Notes: a model not told the origin generated them from the sequence alone. DNA of 64,000 nucleotides from Bathynomus jamesi (GCA_023014485.1 JAJOZX010000919.1:540001-604000), one strand, 5' to 3'. Positions 10,347 to 21,525 are shown, counted from the first letter of the stretch. Translations and numbers: made by a program.

Positions 10347-11609
10347 TCAGGTCATCCCATAAGTAATGTCGTTTTTTAGATCGGAATTTGAAGGACAAAA
10401 AAAAACTCAACTGAAACTTTTTAATTTAGTATATATTTTCCATCGGAATCACTGACACTCTGCCAACGTCCTACAAGCTTTTCAATGGCATATTTTTAAA
10501 ATTCAGGCGATTTTGAGCAAAAAACGTACAAAGACTGGTGTGCAGGTCATCTAAAGAAGTATACTGTTTCTCGTCAAGATAGTTTTGCAGACTCCTGAAG
10601 AGATGATAATCTGAAGGCGCAAGGTCTGGAGGATGTGGAAGTTTTTCCCACCCAAGCTCCTCGATTTTTGCAGAAGTGATCCGAGCGGTATGAGGACGTG
10701 CGTTGTCGTGGTGGAACACGATTCCTTTCCGATTAACCAAAGAAGGTCTCTTTTCTTTTAGTGCAGTGTTCAATCGATCCAGTTGTTGACAGTAGACTTG
10801 AGCAGTAATTGTTTGGTTGTGTGGTAAGGTTTCAAAGTGTATTACGCCACCTTTATCCCACCAAACACTAAGCAACACCTTCCGAGGGTGAAGATTTGGT
10901 TTTGGCTGTGGTGTCGCTGGTTCTCCGGCACAAACCCACTGTCGACGGCGCTTAACATTCTGGTACATCACCAGTCACTAAACGGTGCAAAAACGGATCT
11001 TGGAGTTCACGGGAATGAAGAGCTGTGCTAATGTTTACCCGCACCCTTAGATTGTCGACCGACAATTCATGTGGTACCCATTTTCCTAACTTACTGTAGG
11101 CACTTTCCCGAGTTGTTGCAAATGTCGATGGATGGTGGACGGGGATGAATTGAGTTTCTGGGCCAATTCTTCGACAGTTGTTGAACAGTTCTTCAAGTGC
11201 GGCTAACAGCAGGTCATCATCAAACTCAGCAGGGCGTCCAGAGCGTGCTGTATCTGTCAAACAGCAGTTACCATTCCTAAACTTTTGAAACCATCTTTGA
11301 CATTTCCTCACATGCAGAATATCGTTGCCATAAACGTCCTGAATGTTTCGCGTTGCTTCAGTAGCACTATTCCCTTTTTTGAACTCGTAAAGCATTATAT
11401 GCCTGATATGCTCTTCTGATACCGCCATGTTTATGAGGGGTTCACATAAAGCAAAACACACGTCTTCACTGGTCAAGGTCTGTAAAGTATGTAGCGAAAC
11501 ACGATAGATCTCTTAGATATAACCTTCTGAAAATTTATGCTTAAACCGAGTAGGACTAGTTTAAACTTAATCTATCGTAAAAAACGACATTACTTATGGG
11601 ATGACCTGA
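10347..11609 (-). mobile_element. Mariner (DD34D-type) element nested in a hAT
   Basis: Near-perfect TIRs TCAGGTCATCCCATAAG at 10347 and its complement ending at 11609, extending about 30 bases. TA duplications lie at 10345-10346 and 11610-11611. Total length is 1263 bases, right for a full-length mariner. The transposase is on the minus strand. Confidence 0.92.
10471..11428 (-). pseudogene. DD34D mariner transposase, deleted and frameshifted
   Basis: Starts at Met 11428 (MAVSEEHIRHIMLYEF). The N-terminal HTH contains the CQRWFQKFRNG and SGRP blocks of mariner transposases. The first catalytic Asp is in VTGD near 10970, where a small deletion removes the usual EKW stretch and shifts frame. 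The downstream frame reads KRRRQWV, then VWWD, HHDNARPH with the second Asp, and PSDYHLF with the third Asp. The conserved HPPYSPDLAPSD appears as HPPDLAPSD: Tyr-Ser-Pro is missing, so spacing is 31 instead of 34. A second frame problem lies in the linker region. Inactive copy of the SETMAR/Hsmar-like type. Confidence 0.88.
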
Positions 11610-11689
11610 TATTTTCAAGGGATTGTATTTTCATAATTCATACACTTTCAAAGGGAAGGAAAGGATTCTACCAAACGATAAACATGCAG

Positions 11690-11762
11690 TGCAACTACGT
11701 TTCACAATGTTCACAATGTTCCAGCAATGCAACTACGTTTCACAGTGTTCACAATGTTCCAG
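11690..11762 (+). repeat. 38-bp tandem duplication
   Basis: Two near-identical consecutive units containing CAACTACGTTTCACA and GTTCACAATGTTCCAG, inside the hAT remnant right of the mariner. Confidence 0.85.
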
Positions 11763-12041
11763 TCCACAGTTCCAGCTCCAACTGCTTACTGCTGCTGCCG
11801 AGCAACGACTTCGTAATTAGCGTTCGGGAACATCAACATCTCCATTGTTGTGGCCTTGAGGCAGTGTCTGCAGCTAGCTGCTACAACTGCATGCCTTATA
11901 CAATCATGTTATGTCACACACACGTAGCAGATACGGATGGATTCATTCAATCATCAAATATCGTCAATATCGCGATTATCGTCGGCGACATTTCGGCGAT
12001 TTCCAAACCCTACGACGTTACTTGTTAAATGTTATAAAAAC

Positions 12042-12858
12042 GAGTGGTGCACCAATTAATCGGCATCCGCCAAATTCAGCCGATTCTCTAACCGATTCTT
12101 TGAAGTTTTAAAATTTCAATTACAAAACAAAATCTATATTTATATAAAACTGAACAGACAAAAAACACTATTTATGGAAATTTATACTCATTTCAAAGTG
12201 CAATTGTATAAAAATATTTTACATTCACGAAAAAGTCAAAGCTCAATAAGTTAAGCTTCCCACAAGTTTCCACTTTCTCTAACTAACTAATCTCTAAATA
12301 TTATAAACTATTGTAATCTACTCTATATTAATAATAATTCTATATTAAGTTGTATTTTATAGTTTTTATATTAAACTATCTTATTATGTTGACTTTATTT
12401 TAAGTATTTTAATACTTTTATAAACCCAAATTGTATATCCATTTTTTATTCAAATAAGCGAACAGAACCTTGAAATTTTAATGAAAAATTTTGTTTTTGT
12501 TTACATCGTTGAAGAAAGAAAATGCCTTCAGCATATTCAACATAAGGAAAACCAATTACTTTAAATATTGGTATTCAATTTGTGAAACTAGAATAAAATT
12601 ATTTTATAATTTTACTGAATAATAAAACTATTTAAATTTCAACATCAATTTAGCTACGGTATATGAGTAACAAATTCTGGTCCCGTATATTGTAGAGTGA
12701 GCTAAAGAAAAACCTTTGAACAAATTTGAAATGTAAAAGTATGAAAACTGAAAGCTTTTACATTAGATTAGTAAGATTTATGAAGGGAATTAATTTTTCA
12801 AAATTTAGGTAAAGACTCGGCATCGGCATGGCTGAATTTTGGAATCGGTACATCACTA
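12042..12858. mobile_element. Non-autonomous hAT element (817 bp)
   Basis: Imperfect TIRs GAGTGGTGCACCAATTAATC at 12042 and the complement of TAGTGATGTACCGATT ending at 12858, plus shared subterminal CGGCAT and AAATTCAGCC blocks. Flanking 8-mers ATAAAAAC (12034-12041) and TTAAAAAC (12859-12866) match at seven of eight bases. It begins 21 bases after the previous hAT's duplication. The interior is AT-rich and non-coding. Confidence 0.7.
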
Positions 12859-12983
12859 TTAAAAACAAAAGAAAATTATCGAGCATGCACTTAAAACTTA
12901 TACAGGATTTTATATTAATTAATGTTAGGTCTAGGCTCCAGATGATATAGGATATTTTCAACTTTCTTTAATATTTTCAGTAG

Positions 12984-13220
12984 TTAGGAACAATCGGAGA
13001 CATTTAAGTATATACCACATTCAAAGCCCCAGCCATACCATGATAATAGGCTATTATAAATACTTATTGATATGTAATAAATGTCCGTAGGAAAGCTGAA
13101 TGTACAGCCTCCTGCAATAGATCCGCTCCACCCTCTCCGAGATGTGGTAACAACGCAGTTCCTCTTAAATCCCAGTTTAAACAGCATATTGACATCTGAT
13201 GTTATGATTTGCCGAGTTAA
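12984..13220 (-). CDS. Candidate terminal exon of an unrecognised gene
   Basis: On the minus strand a strong acceptor-like sequence (pyrimidine-rich tract ending CATTTTTAG) directly precedes an open frame of 78 residues that starts LTRQIITSDVN and ends YLNVSDCS before a TAA. The segment has higher GC than its surroundings, no resemblance to any transposon protein I know, and contains a GWSGSIAGGC stretch. It could be a genuine host exon, an exon of an unrecognised element, or chance. No other exon was found nearby. Confidence 0.25.
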   Translation of the reverse strand, partial: LTRQIITSDVNMLFKLGFKRNCVVTTSRRGWSGSIAGGCTFSFPTDIYYISISIYNSLLSWYGWGFECGIYLNVSDCS

Positions 13221-13802
13221 CTAAAAATGGAAATTGAAATATGCATTTTATTATGGATTAGAATTAAACATGCATACGAGCCAAAATTAAATGCTTAAAA
13301 TTTAAAATTAAATATTAATTTAGAGTTTTGGCAAGTTATGACTTCATTTTTTACAACTAGAGAGAATGTATAAAAAAGTGAATATTGCAGAATTTAACAC
13401 GATTAAATAATTAAGCTTAATCTAAAAAATGATTAGGTAATTTAAAAAAGAAATAAATCATCAATTACTTAGCAAAAATAAAATAGAAAGAAAATTTAAA
13501 CATTTTTCAAACTTGCATTTTATATGCAGTAGAGTGTCACGCGAGTTTGGACTTTATATGCAAAAATGAATGTTAGAATTATTAATTTTTACATGTTTAT
13601 TAATATATATTTAATATATTTCGTCGCTGGATTCAAATCACAGTTTAAAATTCGATGCAATTCGAATCGTAATCTGACACGCCGAATTACAGTCCTTCGA
13701 ATTTTGGGATCATTCGTGATGCAATACTTTTTTTCATATCGTGATTCGATATTAACACTTAGAAATAAGTGTTGTGTTTTTATAACCGACTGTACCTATA
13801 TA
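13221..13802. other. AT-rich spacer
   Basis: No coding or repeat structure recognised; composition strongly A/T. Confidence 0.4.
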
Positions 13803-13849
13803 CAGACGGTTGACAAAAGTAAATAGACACCTTCGGGTTTTTTTCCATA

Positions 13850-14007
13850 GTTTTTTATTTGATAATAAAAGTCAACAGATAACAGACTTATTGAATGAAT
13901 ACATTTCGAATCATGTTGCTTTCCCCTTTTATTATATAAAGCTGATACGCGTTCTGGCATTCCATTAATGAGCTCTGCCATTCGTTCTTCAGGACAATCA
14001 TCGTGGT
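13850..14007 (-). pseudogene. Tc1 transposase C-terminal scrap
   Basis: On the minus strand the residues DDCPEERMAELINGMPERV followed by SALYNKRG match the C-terminal helix of Tc1 transposases (pattern L..SMP.R...V....G). It is cut at 14007 by the inserted hAT. Nothing upstream of this helix remains. Confidence 0.65.
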
Positions 14008-14789
14008 CAGTGGTGGGCACCGTTAACCAAAAAGTTAACTTCGATAACGATAATCCGTTAACCCAATTTTTAACTCCGATAACGATAATCCGATCATTTT
14101 ACTACAAAGTTAACGATAATCCGTTAACGATAACTATTTCTTTACTAACATTTAAAAAAATCAAGGAAAAAAGCTTTAAAACCCATAGAAAATGTTTATT
14201 TATGCAAAATCCAACAATAAATAGGTATTTAACTGTATTTTTATCAAGTTTTGCAACTTTTTTGCTTAATAACTTTTTTTTTATTTTTATTAAAAAATGT
14301 ACTGATTACATGTTTTGAAACCCTTGTAACCACTAACCATTAACTAAATTTTAATTTACCAGAGAATTATTATGGCGGAACTGAAAGGTAAAATTAAATT
14401 TTAGGCACATTTATTAAAGACTATGACACAATGTGCTGGTTGCCCTTCAGAAAGACCAACTTCTCAAAGTTAGGCCCAACTGCCAGTCTTGACCTCTTGG
14501 GCCTCAGGATGTCCTTGTCGAGAGAGAAGAGCCGTTCCACTGCGGCAGAGGACGGAATTGGCAGACTGAAGTTATGGCGGTTTGAATTCATTCGCGGAGC
14601 GGTGATCTTCCGTGAATGACTCCTCGCAGTTAACGTGTTAACGGACTTTAACAGACTAAATATCGAGTTATCGGAAGTTAACTGGTCCGATAACGATAAA
14701 TGGAAATTAACTTCCGTTAATAGTCCGTTAAAAAAAGTTAACTTCGTTAATTAACTGTTATCGGATTAACGCTTTAGTGCCCAACACTG
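14008..14789. mobile_element. Non-autonomous hAT element nested in Tc1 relic
   Basis: Ends CAGTGGTGGGCACCGTTAAC at 14008 and the complement of CAGTGTTGGGCAC ending at 14789. Flanking 8-mers ATCGTGGT (14000-14007) and ATCGCGGT (14790-14797) match at seven of eight positions. Both ends are dense in GTTAAC and CGATAACGATAA motifs, the subterminal repeats expected for hAT transposase binding. Length 782 bases. No transposase seen. Confidence 0.88.
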
Positions 14790-15037
14790 ATCGCGGTGCC
14801 TATTTACTTTTGTCAGCCCTTTGTATAGTGTTCCGGACTATATATAGGTCATCAATCTTCACCTGTGTACCATCAAAACAGGTGAACAAAATCATAAATT
14901 TTGTGTATTTTTGAAGCTCTATTTCTAGTTTCGTAATTAACGATTGTTTTTGGCTTTCAAATACCTGTTGAAGGTGTTATCATATGTTACTTTAATTATT
15001 TGAGTTTAAGCGTGTGCTAACGAGGTTCGAGCTGTAA

Positions 15038-15122
15038 GACCTGCTGCATACAGGATCGTCTTGCGACTCACGACTCACGACTTGAACCGTGAGTCGCAAG
15101 ACGATCCTGTGTGCGGCTGGCC
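15038..15122. repeat. Foldback MITE family M1, short copy
   Basis: Near-perfect inverted repeat CAGGATCGTCTTGCGACTCA around a short loop. Outer ends are GACCTGCTGC and GCGGCTGGCC. Same family as 26120-26306. Confidence 0.8.
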
Positions 15123-16135
15123 TTTGGTGGTTTTTGGAGTTTTAAAAATTCTTAGTTTTCACTGGGCGTATCTCCGCGTAAGAGAGGTACCGACATTTTA
15201 AAATTCACATTTCTGAAAAAACTAATTCAATAAAACCTTAGTGTCGTCGAACGGAGAAAGGCATGATAAGTGTTTTGAACGTAATTGAGGGCTCGAAGGA
15301 TGGTTTCTGTCAAGTCATTAAATGCCAAGGTACTAGATAATCTAATCAGGACCAACATATCTTTTTTTCGACAATAAAAGTGTTTCTAGATTTTTTCTAG
15401 AAATGTTTAATGTTCCGAGGTACCAAACGTGTTACTTTACTATAAATTACCCCACTTTAAGGCCACTACATCTGTGAATTATCACACATTCGACCTCACT
15501 TATGCCCAGTTGCCTACACGCGAGCGCACGCACACACGCGCACACACACAATAAGAGAGAGAGAGAGAGAGAGAGAGTCTTGAACAGAAAAATGAAGCTA
15601 AAATTATTTTTTAGTTTACCTTCAATAATTACTTGAAGGCTTCCTTTTCTTTTAGGTTGAATGGGGTCGTGCAACACCCCTTTTTATGGGGTGATACCTT
15701 TAGAAATGCTTATTTCCCAATGTTTACCTTTTTTAATCGTATGAAAAGAGGTAAGGTCGTACCATAATATCGCATATTCACAGTATTTTCAATGCTAATA
15801 ATGTTAAATATCGTATAATGTTCCATAATTATCGCATGAAGGTAAAACGATGTTGATAAAAGGCATAATTTGTTTTTAAGAGGGAAGATGATGTAATTAT
15901 CTTCTTTCTTGTTTGCGATTTACATAATTCTTGTTATCCTTTATAATGTATAAAATTATGAGTACAAAGGCATAATTATGTTGATAATGTACTGTGCACA
16001 TGATATTTTCAAGGGAAGATAATAAAATTAGTAATGTGGGCTATTTTTAGAGTAATTTCTTATTTACACACGTGTATATACTTTAAAACCTGCCCTCTGT
16101 GTCTACTTTTGAAATGAGTGTAGAAATAGTACTAG
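15123..16135. other. Spacer with (GA)n
   Basis: No gene recognised. Contains CA/GA-rich sequence with a short (GA)n at 15553-15578 and several near-palindromic AT-rich blocks. The stretch 16020-16135 resembles sequence near 22770-23000 in scattered motifs (GTACTCTTTAAA, AAGTACTTT), suggesting an old degenerate repeat. Confidence 0.35.
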
Positions 16136-16233
16136 TAGTAGGGGTGCAAGTTAGTCAAGTGCAAACGGTTTGTGCGTGTGTACGTACATACACGTACACA
16201 CCGTGTGCACTCGACTAACTTGCACCTCTACTA
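16136..16233. repeat. 98-bp foldback MITE
   Basis: Inverted arms AGTAGGGGTGCAAGTTAGTC and its near-perfect complement flank a centre made of GTGTACGTACATACACG. The whole unit is a single long hairpin. Confidence 0.75.
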
Positions 16234-17439
16234 AATGTACTCTTAAAGTACTTTAAGTACTGTATATTCAGAGTCGAAAGTAATGTAGGGATGTACCGAA
16301 TTGCAAAACTATTCTGCCGAATATCGGCCCAATAAGAATACGAATAAAAAAAGGTGAAATTTTATAATTCCCTATCTTCTCCCGCGCGGGTGGAGCAACA
16401 CAAGGGAAGTTCTGGGAACACCAACCAGGAGTAAGGGGGAACGCATGGGTGTCATGATATTAGACTTTTTAAAGCTTCTCCCTGTAACTCAGCTGAGTGT
16501 TAACCACATGTTCGTTCCGGACCATTTGTGGTGCAATAATGAATCATCGGCTCTCAACAACTATGTAGACAGTCGGTCATCTCGCTTCACTCATGCGTGG
16601 CATAATCATTATTTGTTGCATTAACTTAAGTGAATCCTATATACTATTGAGCTAAAATGTGCCTGTGTGTCTGTGTGTGTCTGCCGCTTTCTTCGGAACA
16701 GTGCACAGCCTAAACGGCACATCGGAAAATTCTGCAACCACCACCAACTGATAGCCCATGAGCTTCCGATGTCACAGTGCTACCCGCCCTCAGGTAGTGG
16801 GCGAGGGGTTGGGGTAATTGGGAGATTGGGGGTGGGGGTAATGTGGAGAGGGGTGGGGGTAATGGCTTTTTTACTTTTGTAGGGTGGGGAAATGGGGGGG
16901 TGGGGGAGAGGGATGGGGGTAATGGCGTTTTTTTAAATTTTGTAGCTGGATCACAGTGCTACCCGCCCGGAGGGCTACCTGCCTGGAGGGCCAAGTTGTA
17001 CAACGGTAGCGAGCGATAGCGAGCTACCGCTTGTGCTTTTCTATTGATGTAGTGCTTAATAAACCGAACTAAGATCAAATCAAACATTTAATGAACTTTA
17101 TGATATATTATATAATAATAAAATCGTAGTTTAAAAATACTTAAGAAGTCTCCATAATACAGTATTGAAGAGGTAGGGGACATATTTGGTTATTCCTGTA
17201 CGATGTTAAATTGCATTTACCAATAAAATATGGTTGGCTCCAACATATCTTATTCAAATATTTTTCATACATTTTACACAAATTTAGAGTACTCTCGGTA
17301 ATAACATTTAATTTTTATTCCAGATCTATTTTTGTCGTCATTATCTTTATTATCTTTATACAATTACTAAAACGTAAGATATAAATGAGTTGTAAACGTA
17401 GCAGTTTAAAAAAAATGCGGGATGCTTATTTCTGGGGGT

Positions 17440-18042
17440 GGAAAGGATTCAACAAATTTTACTACAACCGGACTCAGCAATCATCTTCAGAATAAACATT
17501 CTGCCGCTCACGAGGTGGCTTTGACAGAGAAAGAAACTACTATTGATGTGTACAACGAACACAACACAACATCACTAGTGCGCTGAACCTCTGGTCCACT
17601 CCGGAGAGGGCGATCGGTTACCTGCGTGCCGCCGGCTTGTTCGATCAGGGTGGGCTGATCGGCTAAACAACAACAACAACTATTGATGTGTCGCACCCTC
17701 CACCACCAATTCCAGGAATTAGCAAGAAAGTTGAACCAGGCCAACAAACATTAAGTCATTGTTTCCAAAGCAAAAAGCTGTGGAATATTATGAATTCAAA
17801 TGAATAAGAAAAATATACCAAAATTACTAGGTGAAATGATCGCCGCGGGTAATCAACCATTTTCGATTGTTGATGATCCTGGTTTTAAGAGACTGATTTA
17901 TGGGTTGGAGCCTCGGTATCCTATTCCCTCTCGTAAATATTTAAGCCAAAATGTTATACCACAAATCTCTGATTCTATGTGTCAGACTATTTTAGGTTCA
18001 TTGAATGAGCTTGCTTTTCTGAGTTTTACGGCAGATCTGTGA
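17440..18042 (+). pseudogene. hAT transposase N-terminal remnant with BED finger
   Basis: The frame through 17450-17535 reads TTTGLSNHLQNKHSAAHE, the second half of a BED zinc finger (H..HL...H), followed after the SINE by PKLLGEMIAAGNQPFSIVDD, PGFKRLIYGLEPRY and LAFLSFTADL. That is the standard hAT region between the finger and the first catalytic Asp (ZBED1-like layout). The rest of the RNase H domain and the dimerisation domain are missing. Frame changes and the 127-base insertion make it non-functional. Confidence 0.78.
17552..17678 (+). mobile_element. Short SINE-like retroposon with (AAC)n tail
   Basis: A 127-base insertion flanked by a perfect 13-base duplication, ACTATTGATGTGT, at 17539-17551 and 17679-17691. 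It ends in AAACAACAACAAC, a LINE-mobilised tail, and contains GTTCGATCAGG, similar to a pol III B box. It is GC-richer than the hAT around it. A tRNA origin is possible but not shown. Confidence 0.75.
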
Positions 18043-18227
18043 ACCTGATGCTAACAATGAAGCCTCTCTCAAAAATACATTTTAAGTTCCATTTGCTAAA
18101 TCACGTACTTTACTGTAATTATCAAATATTTGGTATTGATTAAAAACAAAAACTATTCAGCCGAATACTGAATATCGTCATTTTTTTTTACCGAATACTG
18201 AATATTCGGTACATCCCTAAAGTAATT

Positions 18228-18876
18228 GGAAATTTCTTGTTTAACATTAAAAGCGTACTTAATTTTTCTTAATTTCAGAGGACCCAGTTTGTCAATAACG
18301 CAAATGATCTATCATACTTTCTATCTATTGTCGATCTACTGATCTTATTTTTTTTGTAGAGTATATTTAGTCCTTTTTCTAGTCGCAGATTGAAAGTAGA
18401 CATTTCTAGAAGACAGTTTTCATAGTAATATGGTTTTCAATTAAAAATTCTCCCTGTCAGAAAGGTTCTGCTTATTTATATTTCAGTATAAAAGTGTAGG
18501 TTTACAATTCTCTTGTCTATGGTAACTGATGGTACTTTACACTGCAGACAGAAAAGTTCATAAAGACTTCAAGTAGAAGTACCTAAATGGTCTTTTGGTA
18601 ACTTTAAAACATTCCAAGTAATAAATAGTTCCTGACATTGACCGTAGTAGTAAGTGGGCAATGAAACCAAGGGAGACGGCGGTAGTTGGGAAGAAGTATG
18701 AGGTCATAGGGGTAAAAAGAGAGTCAGAGTGATAAGATAACTTATAAAACAAATCGACTTATTCATTTATTTTTTATTTATTTTGGTTATTTATTTTATT
18801 TATCAAGTTATTTACTATTTATTCAGTTTTGAATATCTGTAGCAACACGTGTATATATATATATATATATATATAT
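18228..18876. other. Unassigned spacer
   Basis: AT-rich. The segment at 18240-18310 shares an AAAAG.GTACTT...AATTTCAGAG motif with 22795-22830, so both may be old copies of one repeat. Ends in (TA)n at 18852-18876. Confidence 0.35.
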
Positions 18877-19143
18877 GTTACAGGGAATCTGTGTAAGTAG
18901 GGATTTCATGACATCTCTAAAATGTTCAGGAATTTCATGTAAGGTTAAGTCGTGATATTCTCGTTAGTTTTAACAAAAATATCACGACTTAACCTAACCA
19001 ATCGTCAAGGGCGTACAGTTGACCTAACCGGCATTCACTAATTTTCCCGTAGTTTTAACGAAAACCACGATTTAACCTTACATGAAATCCCTGAACATTT
19101 TAGGGATTTCATGAGATCCCTAGTTAAACAGATTCCCTGTAAC
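18877..19143. repeat. 267-bp foldback MITE
   Basis: Ends GTTACAGGGAATCTGTGTAA and its near-perfect complement; arms of about 80 bases carry AGGGAT.TCATGA and AATGTTCAGG. The centre holds a second inverted motif, ATATCACGACTTAACC. Central sequence resembles 58410-58480 (CACAACTTAACCTAACCAAT). Confidence 0.85.
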
Positions 19144-19386
19144 ATATATGAGAAGTACGGAGTAGGAGTGACGAAGCCGCCATTATTCGAAAATCCGTTT
19201 TCTGTATCACCATTTTCTTCTGGCCTTTGTCTATGCAGTGAATGATACACACTTACCGATACTTCGTCACTAATGCCTCTGAAATTAAATGGTTACGTTT
19301 ATTCATGTTCATTACGTTACATATGTGATTCTGATCCTGAGTATGAAAACATAGGCCACTATATTCAACAAAGAAAACACATATTC

Positions 19387-19452
19387 TGTATCAAGTTACA
19401 AGTAACTTGATACAGTTCCGATGTTCCATGGTGGGCCTGGGGCCCACCATGG
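19387..19452. repeat. Two adjacent perfect hairpins
   Basis: TGTATCAAGTTAC at 19387-19399, a 2-base loop, then its exact complement to 19414. After 11 bases, CCATGGTGGGCC at 19426-19437, loop TGG, and its exact complement to 19452. No U tract or gene nearby suggests a terminator. Confidence 0.9.
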
Positions 19453-19608
19453 TCCCATCAGCTACCTGTTTAATCCGCCGCCACTGAGTAAAACTTCAAG
19501 GTTATTGAGCGACCTCTAAATCTTACTCCATTTGTAAAATATTTCACATATATTGTAGGAACATAGAATTTCCAACTTTAGAAAATAAGAAGCACCCTAA
19601 TATATATA

Positions 19609-19639
<31 letters not shown>

Positions 19640-20149
19640 GATAGCTAATGGGACGATAAAGTTTCGGAAATAGACAAAAGGCAAAATTAAAACAGTCAAA
19701 AGAAAATAAAAATCTAACAGATTGAAATCGAACTTGAGTGAGAAGAAAAAATGTATTCTGTCTAGAATTAATAATAAAAAGAATAATAACTATTATTAAT
19801 ACTAATACTAATAATAATAATGATAGTAAGGATGATAATAATAATGTTTATGATAGTAACAGTAATAAGATTAATAGTGGTGGAAAAAACTGGGATACTT
19901 GCAGAAACAAGGAGAGGAAAAAGCTAAAGTGGATTTAGAAAAAGGCCAACGGGAGAAATATTGAAATCGTAACTACGAAATAAAGAAAATTTAAGGTATT
20001 AAAATTGAAAGGTTTTCCGAATTTTATACCGAGTTCGGGTTTTTTTTTTTAGGTTATTCTATCTTACGACGTAGTCTTCTTTAAAATTCTATTCAGTTTG
20101 AGTTTACAAATACAGATTTTTACCGTGTTCAGTATATATATATAATATA

Positions 20150-20188
<39 letters not shown>

Positions 20189-20679
20189 AAACAAAATACA
20201 GTCTTGTATAGGGACGGTTTGCTTTTTGCGGATACTTGTGGTTTTTGGTCTAGTTTGTGTAGAGCAAGCCTAAGGTAGTACGAGTGTGACTGATTGATAC
20301 AGATAAATTTGTGCTATATTGGGGAGGAAACACAAACTTGCAGGGCATCCTGCTCCGGAAAAATCACGCACCAGTGTTAATAATAACTGGGAGTGTCTGC
20401 AATACAAACTAACGAAAATTGCGATCAGTTGACTATGATTACGGATGTTCTTTGGACTAGACTAACGCAGAGCATTGTTTCTTTCAATGGTGATGAACCA
20501 CGTACGAAGGCTTTGTCAGTACTTTGACACCCCACCCAACCACCCACCGTAACTATTTGGCAATGCTGCTGCGAGCTACTCATTCCCTGAAATGAGCGTA
20601 TGGGGGAAATGGTGCTCTATGTAAAAAACTTTTAACTCTTCAAACTTCCACTTAAACTATGAATGCATCGATGATTTTA

Positions 20680-20711
<32 letters not shown>

Positions 20712-21119
20712 AGAATCAGGCTCAAAACACCATCAAGAGGACTATCGACCCAACGCCTTCCCTTTTTTTAATCGCATTTCGTGATCTAACTTTGATATTT
20801 GCAATTATGACATATTTTTTTAATTTTACTAAATTTCACAGTTTTTTTTTAGTTTTTTATTGACGAAGAAATAAAGAGGACAAATATTAATTGACGCGAC
20901 AGTATAATTTTTTTTAATTAATAAAATTTCTTATTAATGGAATTGCGATGGAATGTGTTATCCAGATGTTACTTAAATTAAAGCGCTTTGTGAGGTCGTT
21001 AAGAATCCCGTACGAGAATTTCTTTTATCCTAAATTCTAATTTCCAACGCAAATGAAACGTTTCTCCATTTCCATATTCTAATTTTAGTTTTTAATACCG
21101 ACGGAAAGGAATGTTTATA
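19453..21119. other. Long unassigned AT-rich spacer
   Basis: Contains a TA/GT microsatellite near 19600-19640, an AAT-rich stretch at 19790-19880, TA tracts near 20138-20184 and 20680, and a short GATA repeat at 20692-20708. No gene was recognised. The 66-residue frame at 19738-19938 is low-complexity Asn/Ile. Confidence 0.4.
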
Positions 21120-21525
21120 CAGTAATCCCCACGATTTACTCGGTAGATACGTTCCTGAACCTTCCACGAATGAATTTCGCGTAAATTGGGGGAACTATAA
21201 CATATAATTCAATGTGCTAAGTACGGGACCCCCAAACCCCCAAGACACGCCAAAAATAAAATAAAATAAAATACAAAAGAAGTAATAATAAAAATTATCT
21301 GCCCCCAAAAATAATATTAAATAAATACATAAACTCGTCTGTAAAAAAAAAATGTAAAAATTAGTAATAACGTAATAAATAAAAAATAACGCCATTAGAG
21401 TCTCTTGGAGTTGGCGTCTTAACCACGAGTGCCTTTTTATTTATTTATAAAAAAAAATTAATATTTTTTGGACCGCGTTAATCCGAAACCGCGCAAATGG
21501 GGGCGCATAAATTGGAGGGTTACTG
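21120..21525. mobile_element. Pogo/Tigger-like MITE (406 bp)
   Basis: TA-flanked ends (21118-21119 and 21526-21527). Left end CAGTAATCCCCACGATTTAC, right-end complement CAGTAACCCTCCAATTTATG, both followed by GCG-containing blocks referring to 'start of row' motifs such as GGATTAACGCGG. This pattern is typical of non-autonomous pogo/Tigger elements. The interior is AT-rich and non-coding. Confidence 0.7.

Larger units (their letters stand above)
10007..12012. mobile_element. Non-autonomous hAT element interrupted by a mariner
   Basis: Ends are TAGGGCTTGG at 10007 and CCAAACCCTA at 12012, followed inward by repeats of CGATAATCG and its complement, typical hAT subterminal motifs. Flanking 8-mers AGACGTTT (9999-10006) and CGACGTTA (12013-12020) share six central bases, consistent with a decayed 8-bp duplication. 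Removing the inner mariner leaves about 740 bases without coding capacity. Confidence 0.75.
13803..14823 (-). mobile_element. Tc1-like relic split by a hAT
   Basis: Matching ends: CAGACGGTTGACAAAAG at 13803 and the complement of CAAAGGGCTGACAAAAG ending at 14823, both continuing with TAAATAG.CACC. TA lies on each side (13801-13802 and 14824-14825). After removing the inner hAT only about 240 bases remain, so most of the transposase is lost. Confidence 0.7.
16286..18219 (+). mobile_element. BED-finger hAT element (1.9 kb), decayed
   Basis: TIRs TAGGGATGTACCGAAT at 16286 and its complement ending at 18219, with subterminal CCGAATATCGG and CCGAATACTGAATAT motifs. Flanking 8-mers AAGTAATG (16278-16285) and AAGTAATT (18220-18227) match at seven of eight bases. 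Contains hAT coding remnants and a SINE-like insertion. Confidence 0.88.

Noticed and set aside
19426..19452. Rho-independent terminator
   Set aside because: Eukaryotic context, no U tract and no upstream transcription unit.
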